Source of the DNA: JBOGGN01 sp050744165
GTDB lineage: Bacteria; Actinomycetota; Acidimicrobiia; Acidimicrobiales; Palsa-688
Direction of reading: 5' to 3'
Length of the DNA stretch: 13,242 bases
Assembly (NCBI GenBank): GCA_050744165.1
Contig: JBOGGN010000431.1
Location: forward strand, 1-13,242
Shown here: piece by piece, positions 1 to 7,176 of the stretch
How positions within the stretch are numbered: the stretch's first letter is position 1
Layout of the letters: each line of letters begins with the position of its first letter
Program-made: the position numbers and the translations under genes
Notes under the pieces: model-generated
What the model saw: only the letters and a program-made list of their open reading frames with translations
Databases searched by the model: none
What the model was told of the DNA's origin: nothing

Positions 1-1
1 C

Positions 2-76
2 GGTATCGACACTCTCGACGACGTTTCTCAGCTGACTGCCCTGCTCACACCCGCCGTGCAGTCGCCCCTCGACTGA
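2..76 (+). CDS. C-terminal end of an unidentified gene (5' end outside window)
   Basis: Reading from base 2 gives an open frame to a TGA at 74-76, ending in a helix-like tail (LDDVSQLTALLTPAVQ, then SPLD). The leucine spacing suits the last helix of a small regulator such as a MarR-type protein, but 24 residues are too few to name a family. The frame is entered from outside the window, so only the final part of the gene is seen. It is also open downstream of the stop, which is probably a coincidence of high GC. Confidence 0.35.
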   Translation, partial: GIDTLDDVSQLTALLTPAVQSPLD

Positions 77-546
77 GGCCCGCCGGCCCCTCCACCACCA
101 ACGCCCCGCCGTGGCCTTGCCGGGGGCCCGGTCGCCCCGGAGCCTGTCAAGGCCTTTGGGCCTGCATCCACAAGATCCTCAGGGGAGCGAGTCGAATCGT
201 CGGCACGGGCAGGGCTCTGGCGGCCCTTCGCGCCTATGTGTTTGTGGCAGGCGGCGGACGTTCGGCTCACAATCACCGACTTCTATACCGGTCAGATACG
301 CCCTTCTGCTGTGCGGCTCCGCCCAGTACAGAGTCCGACCGCGGTGGCCGTCTCCGACGACCTCTATCGGGCCGCCGCCGCGGTGGACAAGACACTGCTC
401 GTGGGCAGCGCAACGATGCATGCACGCGAGCAGTGTTCGCCTCGGACCGATCGCGGCGATGTCACCCCGGCGTGGGTTGGCAGGCGGCGCGTCCCCGAAA
501 CGCTGGCGAACACCGACAACACGATGGACTGCCGGCGCGTCACCCA
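77..546. other. Stretch without a supportable gene
   Basis: Several overlapping open frames exist here on both strands, as expected in GC-rich DNA, but none shows a recognisable motif, a ribosome binding site or a convincing start. The plus-strand frame at 236-592 has a tolerable amino-acid composition but runs antisense into the 3' part of the frameshifted gene at 547-1169. No RNA gene, terminator or repeat was recognised. Confidence 0.4.
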
Positions 547-1169
547 TCAAAACAGCTGCCATTGGTTGATCGAGGCGGACACCCCGACATAGGCGCTGAC
601 AGTGAGTCGGCATTGCAGCTCGCCTACGAACATCGCAGCAAGGCAGCGTGGCCCTCAAGCAGGACCAGATCGTCAAAGTCTGGCGTTGCCATGATTATCA
701 GATCACCGACGGCGGTGGCGGTCGAGAGCCTCTCCGCCAGTTCGAAGCACCAGTCAGTTCCGATCTCGGTCATCCATGCCGGCATGGTGGCGGCCCGAAC
801 GGTTGCCAGAACGTCTGCGGGTCGGCGGGATCCTCCGGAAAGCTCCACCCAATACGAGTAGTTGATGAAGCGCACCCGTGAGAGTTCGTGGGGATCCAAA
901 ATGCCGTGGCACCAGGTGACGTCGTCGGGGAACCCGGCGAACAGACCGCGGTTGGCTCGCCAGTCTCTCGCTGCAGTGAGCGCGGCCGCTCTGGCTCGGT
1001 TCTGGGATTCGGAGTTCAGATCTGGGCTCGTGACCAGATGGGGGCCGCCGGCAGCGTCGAGGGCGGCTCGCACGGCATCCCCGAAGCGGTGGGAGCCCAG
1101 TTCCCCGCGCAAGAAGGCCAGCACGACCTCAGACTCCGTAGCCGGGCGGGACCTCCTCACTGTCTCCAT
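547..1169 (-). pseudogene. Conserved hypothetical protein, broken by a 1-base frameshift near its 3' end
   Basis: The ATG at 1169 opens a frame of 181 residues that stops at 624. Its middle (RVRFINYSYWVELSGG) and its end (IIMATPDFDDLVLLEGHA) resemble a hypothetical family I recall, in which a D-LV-LEGH motif is followed by R-L-A and a tail of the type VGTSP---W-LY. Here the frame after EGHA reads into a premature stop. Moving by one base near 640-645 restores LAAMFVGELQCRLTV and then AYVGVSASINQWQLF, ending at a TGA at 547-549. The restored protein would have about 207 residues. A lost base (for example CGC to GC after GHA) explains this, either as a real mutation or a sequencing error. The function is unknown. 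Confidence 0.62.
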
Positions 1170-1342
1170 TCTCCATGTCTGGAGCGGGCCACTCCATGAC
1201 GGGCAGCTTCTAATGTCCGTCGAGTGGTGAGCACGGGCACGTCCCCCAAATCGGATCAGCGGGGTCGGCTTAGGGCGTGAAGCAGCAGCTGGTCCGGGTC
1301 ACCAGGTCTGGGTGTGTCAGCGCCCGTCAATCCTACTCGTGG

Positions 1343-1357
1343 TACGATTGGGGAATG
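1343..1357 (+). promoter_or_regulatory. Candidate -10 element of a leaderless vapB transcript
   Basis: TACGAT at 1343-1348 lies 6 bases before the ATG at 1355, which would place the transcription start at or next to the start codon. No Shine-Dalgarno sequence precedes the ATG, which fits a leaderless mRNA, common in actinobacteria. No convincing -35 box is visible. Confidence 0.35.
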
Positions 1358-1597
1358 TCCAGCGAATACGCCAAGGTTTCCGTGACTCTCCCTTCACCTC
1401 TTCTCGAGCGGATCAGGGAGAGGGTTGGTCCTCGTGGAGTCTCCCGCTATATAGCCCAGGCCCTTGAGTCTGAGGAACGCAGGGAGGCGCTGCGGGCCTG
1501 GCTTGCCGGCCAGGATGCCGAGCACGGTCCAGTTCCTTCGGAGGTCATGGAAGATGTTCGACGGCAATGGCTCGGCGACGCCAGCCTCGCCAGCTGA
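1355..1597 (+). CDS. vapB: VapB-type antitoxin (ribbon-helix-helix-like)
   Basis: This is an 80-residue acidic protein. Its N-terminus, YAKVSVTLPSPLLERIRERV, followed by SRYIAQALESEERREALRAW, has the form of a ribbon-helix-helix DNA-binding domain: a short strand, a helix, then a second amphipathic helix. In such modules the N-terminus binds the operator as a dimer and the C-terminal tail (here PSEVMEDVRRQWLGD) wraps over the PIN toxin. The ATG at 1355 is preferred over an in-frame start at 1277 because the family begins just before the KVSVTLP strand and a -10-like TACGAT lies immediately upstream. The gene overlaps the downstream toxin gene by 31 bases, so the two are co-transcribed and probably translationally coupled. 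The antitoxin-toxin complex would be expected to repress its own promoter. Confidence 0.8.
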   Translation: MSSEYAKVSVTLPSPLLERIRERVGPRGVSRYIAQALESEERREALRAWLAGQDAEHGPVPSEVMEDVRRQWLGDASLAS

Positions 1598-1998
1598 GGG
1601 TCGCCCCAGGCCCGGAGGCGGTTGTCCTCGATTCCGGAGCCCTCAGCGCCGCTGCGGAAGGCGATACGCGAGTGCGAGCGGAGCTTTCGGTCGCCGAACA
1701 GCTCGGCGCTTCCGTGCACGTGAGCAGTGTGACGTTGACCGAGGTGCTCCGCGGCCATGCTCGCGATGCGCTGGTCCACGCCCTCCTCGCCGGTGTCGAA
1801 CAGAACTCCGTTACGCCTGAACTCGGCCGGGCAGCGGGAGAACTCCTTGGCCGGACCCACAGAGATGACACCGTTGACGCCATCATCGCGGCGACCGCCC
1901 ACGGCCTCGCCGTCACGGTCCGACTTCTCACCGGCGACCCGGACGATCTCCGGGCCCTCACGAGCGAAATGCCCACCGTGACGGTCGTGCCGCTTTAA
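1567..1998 (+). CDS. vapC: VapC-type PIN-domain ribonuclease toxin
   Basis: This 143-residue protein has the PIN-domain acidic set in the right order and spacing: D22 in AVVLDSGALSA, E59 in SSVTLTEVLRG, D104 in DTVDAIIAATA and D124 in LLTGDPDDLRAL. These residues coordinate Mg2+/Mn2+ in VapC toxins, which are endoribonucleases cutting tRNA or rRNA. About 15 residues precede the first strand, slightly longer than usual; no good internal start was found. The preceding antitoxin gene overlaps it by 31 bases. All four catalytic positions are present and the frame is uninterrupted, so the module is probably functional, in contrast to the decayed genes around it. The RNA target cannot be read from the sequence. 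Confidence 0.88.
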   Translation: MARRRQPRQLRVAPGPEAVVLDSGALSAAAEGDTRVRAELSVAEQLGASVHVSSVTLTEVLRGHARDALVHALLAGVEQNSVTPELGRAAGELLGRTHRDDTVDAIIAATAHGLAVTVRLLTGDPDDLRALTSEMPTVTVVPL

Positions 1999-2066
1999 CC
2001 AGAACCATCCCCGAACAACCAGCCCTTGAGCCTGATCCTCACGCGTCCTCTACCGCCGGGTCGACG

Positions 2067-2711
2067 TCAAGCCGCGCCATCGGTCGGGCTATCCGAGCCG
2101 AGCGAAGGATCTTGCCAAAGGTCCTCGGTATAGGAGGTGAGGATGCCCAGCGGCTGACCGTCGTCTGGATCTCGTTTTCCCATCGCTATCACGACGGTCC
2201 GCAACCTGCCGTCAATGACCTTCTCGAATCTGAGTGTCCCTTCGTCCTCGTTCACGACGGCGTCGGGGGAGTTCAAGGCGAGCTGGCTGTCGGCCTGATC
2301 GCGATCGGTCCAAGAGTACTGGTGTTCGATGTGTGCCGACCCAAAGCCTCGGACCCCATCATTGAGCCATAGGATTTCGTCGCCGGAATCGCCTTGCGAC
2401 GCCGACACCAAACGGGCTGCCTCCAAGAAGTTCACCCAGAACATCGTCGCGAGCGACTCCGGATCATTGGCGAACCACCGAGACAACGTCTGGATGAATC
2501 CGTCAATCTCCCAGCCGAAACCAAACCTACACCCGGGCCGCCGTTCGTCGTCAAAGAGGGCGAACACGGCCATGCTGGGATACGTTCCCTTGAGGTAGAT
2601 CTCGCGGACCGTGGTCGTCGACCGCCCCATCGGCCTAGTCGCGTCACGCACCGACACGCGAAACCGCTCGTCCCACTCGGCGGGGGTCAGATCCTCAGGC
2701 ATCGATGCCAC
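2067..2711 (-). CDS. Hypothetical protein, about 214 residues
   Basis: I do not recognise this family. The protein is acidic and soluble, with no signal peptide or membrane segment. It has aromatic-rich stretches (FALFDDERRPGCRFGFGWEI, SRWFANDPESLATMFWVNFL) and a C-terminal region with alternating strand-like segments (LRFEKVIDGRLRTVVIAMG). The amino-acid composition and codon use look genuinely coding. The GTG at 2711 lies one base after the stop codon of the upstream ORF (TAG at 2713-2715), suggesting translational coupling; an ATG three codons in (2702) is an equally possible start. No Shine-Dalgarno sequence is seen before either, which makes coupling more plausible. It converges on vapC, leaving a gap of 68 bases with no obvious terminator. 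Confidence 0.65.
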   Translation of the reverse strand: MASMPEDLTPAEWDERFRVSVRDATRPMGRSTTTVREIYLKGTYPSMAVFALFDDERRPGCRFGFGWEIDGFIQTLSRWFANDPESLATMFWVNFLEAARLVSASQGDSGDEILWLNDGVRGFGSAHIEHQYSWTDRDQADSQLALNSPDAVVNEDEGTLRFEKVIDGRLRTVVIAMGKRDPDDGQPLGILTSYTEDLWQDPSLGSDSPTDGAA

Positions 2712-2712
2712 G

Positions 2713-2925
2713 CTACGGAGTCAGCCTATCCGGGATCACATCAACTCGACCTTGAAGCGCGATCTCGAGTACCTGTTCGAGGGCGCCGAAGACCACCGGC
2801 CCGGGCTGATGGACAGGCCGACCTTGAAGGGTGTACCAATAACCCGGGGTAGCCGCCAGGAACAGGTGCCACCGACCGCCGGCTATGGAGCAGCGAGGAC
2901 TTCGGCGGGCCGTTCGGTGGCTCAC
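2713..2925 (-). CDS. Small hypothetical protein, about 70 residues, possibly coupled to the downstream gene
   Basis: The frame from a GTG at 2925 to a TAG at 2713-2715 encodes WHLFLAATPGYWYTLQGRPV and then PGPVVFGALEQVLEIALQGRVDVIPDRLTP. Codon choice and a plausible strand-strand-helix pattern suggest real coding sequence rather than a shadow. The stop is separated by one base from the GTG of the 2067-2711 gene, which argues for an operon. The same frame continues upstream to 3204 and contains the DUF433-like stump at 2989-3060, so this could also be the C-terminal part of a fused or rearranged gene. The start is therefore uncertain. The function is unknown. Confidence 0.42.
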   Translation of the reverse strand: MSHRTARRSPRCSIAGGRWHLFLAATPGYWYTLQGRPVHQPGPVVFGALEQVLEIALQGRVDVIPDRLTP

Positions 2926-2988
2926 TACAAGATCTTGTTGAGGGTGGTTCGAGTGGGGTGTAGATGAAGGGACCCGTTGACGGCGTCC

Positions 2989-3060
2989 TTGTGGAACCCG
3001 CAGGAGGCGGGCCGCCTCGGACTCGGCGAACATTTCACGGTCGAGGTCGTCGGATCCCAT
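2989..3060 (-). pseudogene. N-terminal stump of a DUF433/HTH-type antitoxin-like protein
   Basis: The minus-strand ATG at 3060 starts MGSDDLDREMF, followed by AESEAARLLRVPQ. From memory this is the hallmark N-terminus of actinobacterial DUF433/helix-turn-helix proteins that act as antitoxins to PIN-domain partners (SEAEAARLLRVPQ-TLHYWL-GG type). Right after VPQ the similarity stops: the expected TLHYWLEGG segment is missing in all three frames I read, and unrelated sequence follows. The stump is about 24 residues where the family usually has around 200. I read it as a truncated pseudogene; the matching toxin is not present in the window. Confidence 0.5.
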
Positions 3061-3357
3061 CCTCGTAGTTTGACCGATTGCCGGGGCCGAGGGGCGGAGA
3101 TCGACGGCCTCGGGTGGCTCAGCAGCCGCGTCCGGCTTGACGTGAGCGCCGTGAGGGCGGAAATCGGACCGGGTTGCTGGATGATGTCGAAGGAATCCAA
3201 CCAATGGTGGGGCCCGCTGGAGAGCATTCGGTTGCCGCCGCTTGCCCCAGGTGTGACCGCGTGACCGAGGTGACGTCGAGATTCAGGACGTCCAGCCGCG
3301 ACAACTATTCCGGTGCCGAACTTTCGCTGACACTGTGACCGCGCTAGCTTGCCGAGG

Positions 3358-4011
3358 GTGGCGACGAAGGCTACGGGGACGGCGGCTCCTCGGCTGAGCA
3401 CCGAATTGCTCGAATGGAATGGCCGGTTCGTCGACGACGCGCACATCGCCGATGTCGTCATGTCCGCAGATCTTTCGGCTCGGACCTGCTCATCCATCGA
3501 GCTGACGGGATGCCGACTCAAACAGACACAGCTGACCGGCAGCCACCTTCGCCTCAGCCACATCACCGACTGCACTGTGGTCGGCTCCGACCTTTCCGGG
3601 GTTGTCCTCGAAGACTGCGTTCTGTCACGAGTGGAGTTCCGCGACTGCCGCCTGTCCGGGCTGCAAGCTGCGGGCAACCGATTTCGGGATGTCGCCTTCT
3701 TCGACTGCAAACTCCCAGGCGCCAACCTCCGGATGACAAACTGGGAGCGCAGCGTGTTTGAAAGTTGCGCGTTGATCGATGCCGACTTCTACGCGGCTGC
3801 GCTTCCGGCCACCCGGTTCCATGCGTGCGATCTCACCGGTGTCGAGCTCTCCAGAAGTATCGTGACCGGCAGCGACCTTCGAGGTTCGGTCCTCGCCGAC
3901 GTCAAAGGCGCTGATGCACTTCGCGACGTGACCATCGGCAGCGACCAAATCATTCCCCTCGCGCTGGCGATTTTCGGTTCCAGGCAGATCCGAGTCGACG
4001 ACGAACCCTGA
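3358..4011 (+). CDS. Pentapeptide-repeat protein
   Basis: From about residue 37 to 185 (numbering from the GTG at 3358) the sequence falls into five-residue steps of the A(D/N)LXX kind: SADLSARTCSSIELTGCRL, TGSHLRLSHI, VGSDLSGVVLEDCVLSRVEF, FFDCKLPGANLR, HACDLTGVELSRS, TGSDLRGSVL. Such repeats form a right-handed quadrilateral beta-helix. Cysteine is frequent at the step before the central hydrophobic position (EDC, RDC, FDC, ESC, HAC). Known members include Qnr/MfpA-type DNA mimics that protect gyrase, but most have no known role and nothing here points to gyrase. No signal peptide or transmembrane segment is seen. The start could be the TTG at 3349 or the GTG at 3358; neither has a good ribosome binding site. 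A short C-terminal region (IIPLALAIFGSRQIRVDDEP) follows the repeats. Confidence 0.85.
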   Translation: MATKATGTAAPRLSTELLEWNGRFVDDAHIADVVMSADLSARTCSSIELTGCRLKQTQLTGSHLRLSHITDCTVVGSDLSGVVLEDCVLSRVEFRDCRLSGLQAAGNRFRDVAFFDCKLPGANLRMTNWERSVFESCALIDADFYAAALPATRFHACDLTGVELSRSIVTGSDLRGSVLADVKGADALRDVTIGSDQIIPLALAIFGSRQIRVDDEP

Positions 4012-4035
4012 CCCTCAGCCGGCGACAGGGTTTTT
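4004..4035 (+). terminator. Weak candidate intrinsic terminator after the pentapeptide-repeat gene
   Basis: AACCCT at 4004-4009 can pair with AGGGTT at 4027-4032, followed by TTT (five T in all from 4031). The 6-bp stem has a long 17-base loop, so it would be a weak terminator. It overlaps the stop codon of the gene. Confidence 0.25.
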
Positions 4036-4243
4036 GCCACGGGCGCGTGCAGGTTCTCATTCTGGGAGACGGTCGGCACGGCGCATAGCGACATCGCCGA
4101 CGGTGCGCGTCATTTCGCTCCTCGTTCCGTGTTCGTTCGAATGAGACTCATCGAGATCCGGGTACCACCGGCACACGGCCGATGGTGTGATGCTCGAGGT
4201 ACGTGCCGTCAGTTCCGTTCGGAGCGCCCAGGGGCGATCGCGG

Positions 4244-4272
4244 TTGCCTTGTGGGCTCGGAGCGGGTCAAAT
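4244..4272 (+). promoter_or_regulatory. Candidate promoter of the ABC exporter operon
   Basis: TTGCCT at 4244-4249 and TCAAAT at 4267-4272 are separated by 17 bases and resemble sigma-70-type -35 and -10 boxes. They would start transcription about 35 bases before the ATG at 4314, leaving room for the GAGGG at 4299-4303 as ribosome binding site. Nothing else was recognised in the 302-base gap 4012-4313 apart from a perfect 5-1-5 palindrome, ATGAGACTCAT, near 4140. Confidence 0.3.
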
Positions 4273-4313
4273 GGAGAGAGGCGACTTGGCACCCAGACGA
4301 GGGAAATGAGGTC

Positions 4314-5084
4314 ATGGTCGACACTCCAGCGGTGGCCATCCGGGGACTCCTCAAGCGGTTCGGGGCGACCGTGGCCGTCGCCGGATTGAGCCTCGACGTG
4401 CCCCACGGTTCGTTCTTCGGACTGGTCGGACCGAACGGTGCCGGCAAGACCACCACCCTGCGCATGACGACCGGGTTGCTCCGACCTGATGCTGGCACCG
4501 CCTGGGTCGACGGGATCGACGTGTGGGCCGACCCGGTGGCGGCCAAGCGGCTGATCGGGGTCCTTCCGGAGGAGCTCAACCTGTTCGAACGGCTGTCTGG
4601 GATCGAGTTGCTGACCTACCACGGGCTGTTGCGGCGGATGGACATGCCGGTCATCACCATGAGGGCACGGGAACTGCTCGACGTGCTCGGGCTTACGGAT
4701 GCCGCAAACACCCTGGTCATCGACTACAGCCACGGGATGCGCAAGAAGATCGCCCTCGCTTCGGCGTTACTGCACAGCCCGCGAGTCCTGTTCCTGGACG
4801 AGCCGTTCGAGGCCATCGACCCGGTGTCGGCTCGGGCAATCCGGGGCGTGCTCGACCGCTTGACCCGAACCGGGGCGACGGTCGTCTTTTCGAGCCATGT
4901 CATGGAGCTCGTGGAGGCACTCTGCGACCGGGTGGCGATTGTCAGCGCCGGGCAGGTGGTCGCCACCGGGACCCTCGACGAGGTCCGTCGGGGCGAGTCG
5001 CTGGAGGACGTCTTCGTTCGCCTTGTCGGCGCTGTGGACACTCCGACGGGGAGCCTGGAATGGCTTGGGTTTTTGTCCGGCTGA
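4314..5084 (+). CDS. ABC transporter ATP-binding protein
   Basis: This is a 256-residue nucleotide-binding domain. It has Walker A GPNGAGKT (39-46), a Q-loop region written as VLPEELNLF (83-91), a signature YSHGMRKK (138-145) in place of LSGGQ, Walker B VLFLDEP with the catalytic Glu (158-164) and the switch His in FSSHVME (residue 195). The YSHGM signature and the PEE form of the Q-loop are characteristic of a drug/polymer-exporter-like group of ABC-2 ATPases rather than damage. Homodimers of such proteins energise the permease encoded next. The ATG at 4314 is chosen because the fold begins at VAIRGLLKRFG and a GAGGG lies 10 bases upstream; the frame extends further upstream without similarity. 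The gene overlaps the permease gene by 25 bases. The substrate is not predictable. Confidence 0.92.
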   Translation: MVDTPAVAIRGLLKRFGATVAVAGLSLDVPHGSFFGLVGPNGAGKTTTLRMTTGLLRPDAGTAWVDGIDVWADPVAAKRLIGVLPEELNLFERLSGIELLTYHGLLRRMDMPVITMRARELLDVLGLTDAANTLVIDYSHGMRKKIALASALLHSPRVLFLDEPFEAIDPVSARAIRGVLDRLTRTGATVVFSSHVMELVEALCDRVAIVSAGQVVATGTLDEVRRGESLEDVFVRLVGAVDTPTGSLEWLGFLSG

Positions 5085-6787
5085 AGGGCCGCCTCATGGC
5101 CAACGGCTTGCGAGGCGGAGGCCAGCGGATGCTTGGAACGGTGGTGGCTGCAATCTACGGCGCCCTCCTGGCAGCCGGTGGCTTCGCCGTCTTGGCGGTA
5201 GCTGGAGGGCGCTCGCGGGACGGTCCTGTGATCGCCATGCTGGTGGCGGCAGTGCTGGTCGTCGGGTGGGCCACAATGCCCATTTTGGGCTTTGGCAGCG
5301 ACGAGACGCTCGACCCTGCGCGGCTGCAGCTGCTGCCACTGCGGCGCCGCGACCTGATGCTGGGCCTGTTGGCGGCATCCTGTTTCGGCATTGGCCCGAT
5401 CGCGACACTCATCGCCCTGTCTGGCGCGGTGGTGGGATTCGCGCCACTCGGGTTCGGCGCGGTGATCGCCGCCTTGGCGGCCGTCATGCAGCTGGCGGTG
5501 TGCATTGCGCTGGCACGGGCTTTGGTGACCGCTATGTCGCGCTGGTTGCGGTCTCGCAAGGGCCGCGATTTGCGGATACTCATCGTGCCGCTGGTGGTGT
5601 TGGTCCCCCAGCTGCTCCGGTTCGTCTACCTGCCCAAGCACACCACCTTGGACAGCTTGCGGACGCTGACCGCCGCCATCGGCTGGGTCCCCGCCCTGTT
5701 CCCGATGCGGGCCTTGGTGGCGGCCGGGCAGGGACGACTCGCGGTCGCCTTGGCGGAACTGGCCGGTGGAGCGGCCACGGTCGCCCTCCTGTGCTGGTGG
5801 TGGGCGCGCACGCTGGACCGGATCGCGACAGTGGCGGACACACCTGCGGCCAAGGCGGTCGACGGAGCCCGCGGTTCGAGCGCGGTCGCACCCGCGGGAC
5901 TCGGGCCCACCCAGCGGCCCGTCTTCCGCGATCGCATCCGTGCCCCGGGCGGACACGACCTGGCCGCCCCGGCCGCTGGCGCCTCCGCCGTGGAGGCTGA
6001 GCGTCCCTCGCCCAGGGACCCCTTGTTCGGCGCTGCCCTCTCCTGGTTGCCTCGCACAAGAACGGGAGTCGTGGCCGCCCGAGAGTTCCGGGTCAGCTGG
6101 CGTGATCCCCGCCGCAGGGTGCAAACCATCTCCACCGTGGTTTTTCCCTTCCTTGTGGTCGCCGGCGTGCTGAGCAAGGGAGTCGCCCATCAACCTGGGC
6201 TGACCTACGCCGCCCTGCTCGCCATCGGGTTGGGCAGCCCTAGGGTCAACAACCTGCTGGGCATGGACGGCCGGGCATGGTGGCTTCACGAGGCGGACGG
6301 CGCCGACTGGCGCAGCGACCTGACCGGCAAGAACATCGGCGTCTCACTCACCAGTCTCCCCATCGCGATCGTGATCGCCATACTCCTGGCCGCAGTTGGC
6401 GGTGGCTGGTTGCAGTTGCCCGCCGTAATGACGCTCGCCGTGGCACTCCAGGAGGTGGAACTCGCGGTCGGCAACGTCCTCTCGGTTCGCGCGCCTTGGG
6501 GTGTCCCGGAGTCGAGATCGAATGCCTTCGCCTCCAACACCGGGCAGGGTTGCTTCGCCGGTTTGCTAATGCTGCTGTCGTTCGCCGTTTCCGGCCTGCT
6601 GTGCGCGCCGGGAATCATCGCCGTCTTGGTCGTTCCGTCGGCGGTGGGGCGGGCAGTCATCGGGCTGGCCGCGGTGGCATACGGCTATCTCCTGTGGCGC
6701 ATCGGCCTCTCGATAGCTGTCAACGTGGGTAACCGACGGGGACCCGAGGTGCTCGAATCCCTGAGCGCCGCCTCGGGGCCTCGGTGA
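5060..6787 (+). CDS. ABC transporter permease, multi-spanning membrane protein
   Basis: This 575-residue protein starts at the ATG at 5060, with GGGAG about 7 bases upstream, inside the end of the ATPase gene. Long hydrophobic runs suggest roughly ten to twelve membrane helices, for example TVVAAIYGALLAAGGFAVLA, VIAMLVAAVLVVGWATMPIL, LRILIVPLVVLVPQLLRFV, SLPIAIVIAILLAAVGGGW and GIIAVLVVPSAVGRAVIGLA. The loop after the second helix carries FGSDETLDPARLQLLPLRRR, a feature I recall from actinobacterial exporter permeases. A polar, alanine/proline-rich loop of about 90 residues (near 265-355) divides two halves and probably faces the cytoplasm. With the overlapping ATPase gene it forms a two-gene ABC-2-like exporter. 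The cargo is unknown; no biosynthetic neighbour indicates a substrate. Confidence 0.87.
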   Translation: MAWVFVRLKGRLMANGLRGGGQRMLGTVVAAIYGALLAAGGFAVLAVAGGRSRDGPVIAMLVAAVLVVGWATMPILGFGSDETLDPARLQLLPLRRRDLMLGLLAASCFGIGPIATLIALSGAVVGFAPLGFGAVIAALAAVMQLAVCIALARALVTAMSRWLRSRKGRDLRILIVPLVVLVPQLLRFVYLPKHTTLDSLRTLTAAIGWVPALFPMRALVAAGQGRLAVALAELAGGAATVALLCWWWARTLDRIATVADTPAAKAVDGARGSSAVAPAGLGPTQRPVFRDRIRAPGGHDLAAPAAGASAVEAERPSPRDPLFGAALSWLPRTRTGVVAAREFRVSWRDPRRRVQTISTVVFPFLVVAGVLSKGVAHQPGLTYAALLAIGLGSPRVNNLLGMDGRAWWLHEADGADWRSDLTGKNIGVSLTSLPIAIVIAILLAAVGGGWLQLPAVMTLAVALQEVELAVGNVLSVRAPWGVPESRSNAFASNTGQGCFAGLLMLLSFAVSGLLCAPGIIAVLVVPSAVGRAVIGLAAVAYGYLLWRIGLSIAVNVGNRRGPEVLESLSAASGPR

Positions 6788-6835
6788 CGCACCGCTTGCG
6801 ATGGACCCTGTCTCGGGCTGGTCCCCGACGCCGGG

Positions 6836-7015
6836 ATGGTCGACCTTGTCCTGGAGCCGAAGGGATTCGAGCGCGGCTACTCGGACCATGTTGGCGACGC
6901 CGTGACTGTCGATGTCACTGGGACAGTGATCCGGGTCGGCGCCCTTGGGGACCTCATCGCTCCGAACGACTTTCTCGGTTGGGAGAAGGATCGCGAGGAT
7001 CTTCCCTTCCGTTGA
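6836..7015 (+). pseudogene. C-terminal remnant of a nucleotidyltransferase-like protein
   Basis: The frame from the ATG at 6836 to the TGA at 7013-7015 gives 59 residues: MVDLVLEPKGFERGY, VTVDVTGTVIRVGALGDLIA, and KDREDLPFR at the end. This follows the C-terminal half of small nucleotidyltransferase-fold proteins often paired with HTH partners in TA-like or AbiE-like modules (LDLVF-P-G--GYDDL, V-VDG--V-VASLEDLI--K-AA-R-KD---L). The N-terminal catalytic G(G/S)-DxD half is missing, and the frame runs upstream directly from the permease stop without similarity. The usual K-AAGR is replaced by PNDFLGWE, so the remnant is also mutated. I read it as a truncated pseudogene; a small functional protein is less likely. 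Confidence 0.5.
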
Positions 7016-7176
7016 AGCCCGATACGCCGAGATGGACCGTGAGACGGCCGGCCGGGAACGCAGGTGGCCTTGCGCCTGGGGCAGGCCACGCAACAAATGA
7101 ATGCGCCCCTTCTTTCCGCATGTCACCATCATGGCGGCTCGCATGAGCATTGACTTCGTGGGGTCGGATATGGCCG

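Noticed and set aside
138..145. Unusual YSHGM signature of the ABC ATPase as possible loss of function (residue numbers)
   Set aside because: This variant is a recurring feature of a subgroup of ABC-2 exporters, and Walker A, Walker B and the switch His are intact.
236..592. Plus-strand open frame of 118 residues with a fairly protein-like stretch
   Set aside because: It has no recognisable motif or ribosome binding site, and its end is antisense to the restored tail of the frameshifted gene at 547-1169.
2945..2958. GGTTCGAGT, which resembles a tRNA T-loop
   Set aside because: The flanking bases do not form a T-arm, and no acceptor or anticodon arm could be drawn around it.
2925..3725. Minus-strand open frame of 266 residues
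   Set aside because: It lies largely antisense to the well-supported pentapeptide-repeat gene and has shadow-like Ser/Arg/Pro composition. Its TAG-GTG overlap with the 2713-2925 frame is probably chance.
4203..4313. Upstream extension of the ABC ATPase reading frame (37 extra residues)
   Set aside because: The extension has no family similarity and would include the candidate promoter; the ATG at 4314 fits the domain start.
4724..6289. Minus-strand open frame of 521 residues
   Set aside because: It is fully antisense to the ABC ATPase and permease genes, is very rich in Gln/Gly/Arg/His, and has no domain; typical high-GC shadow.
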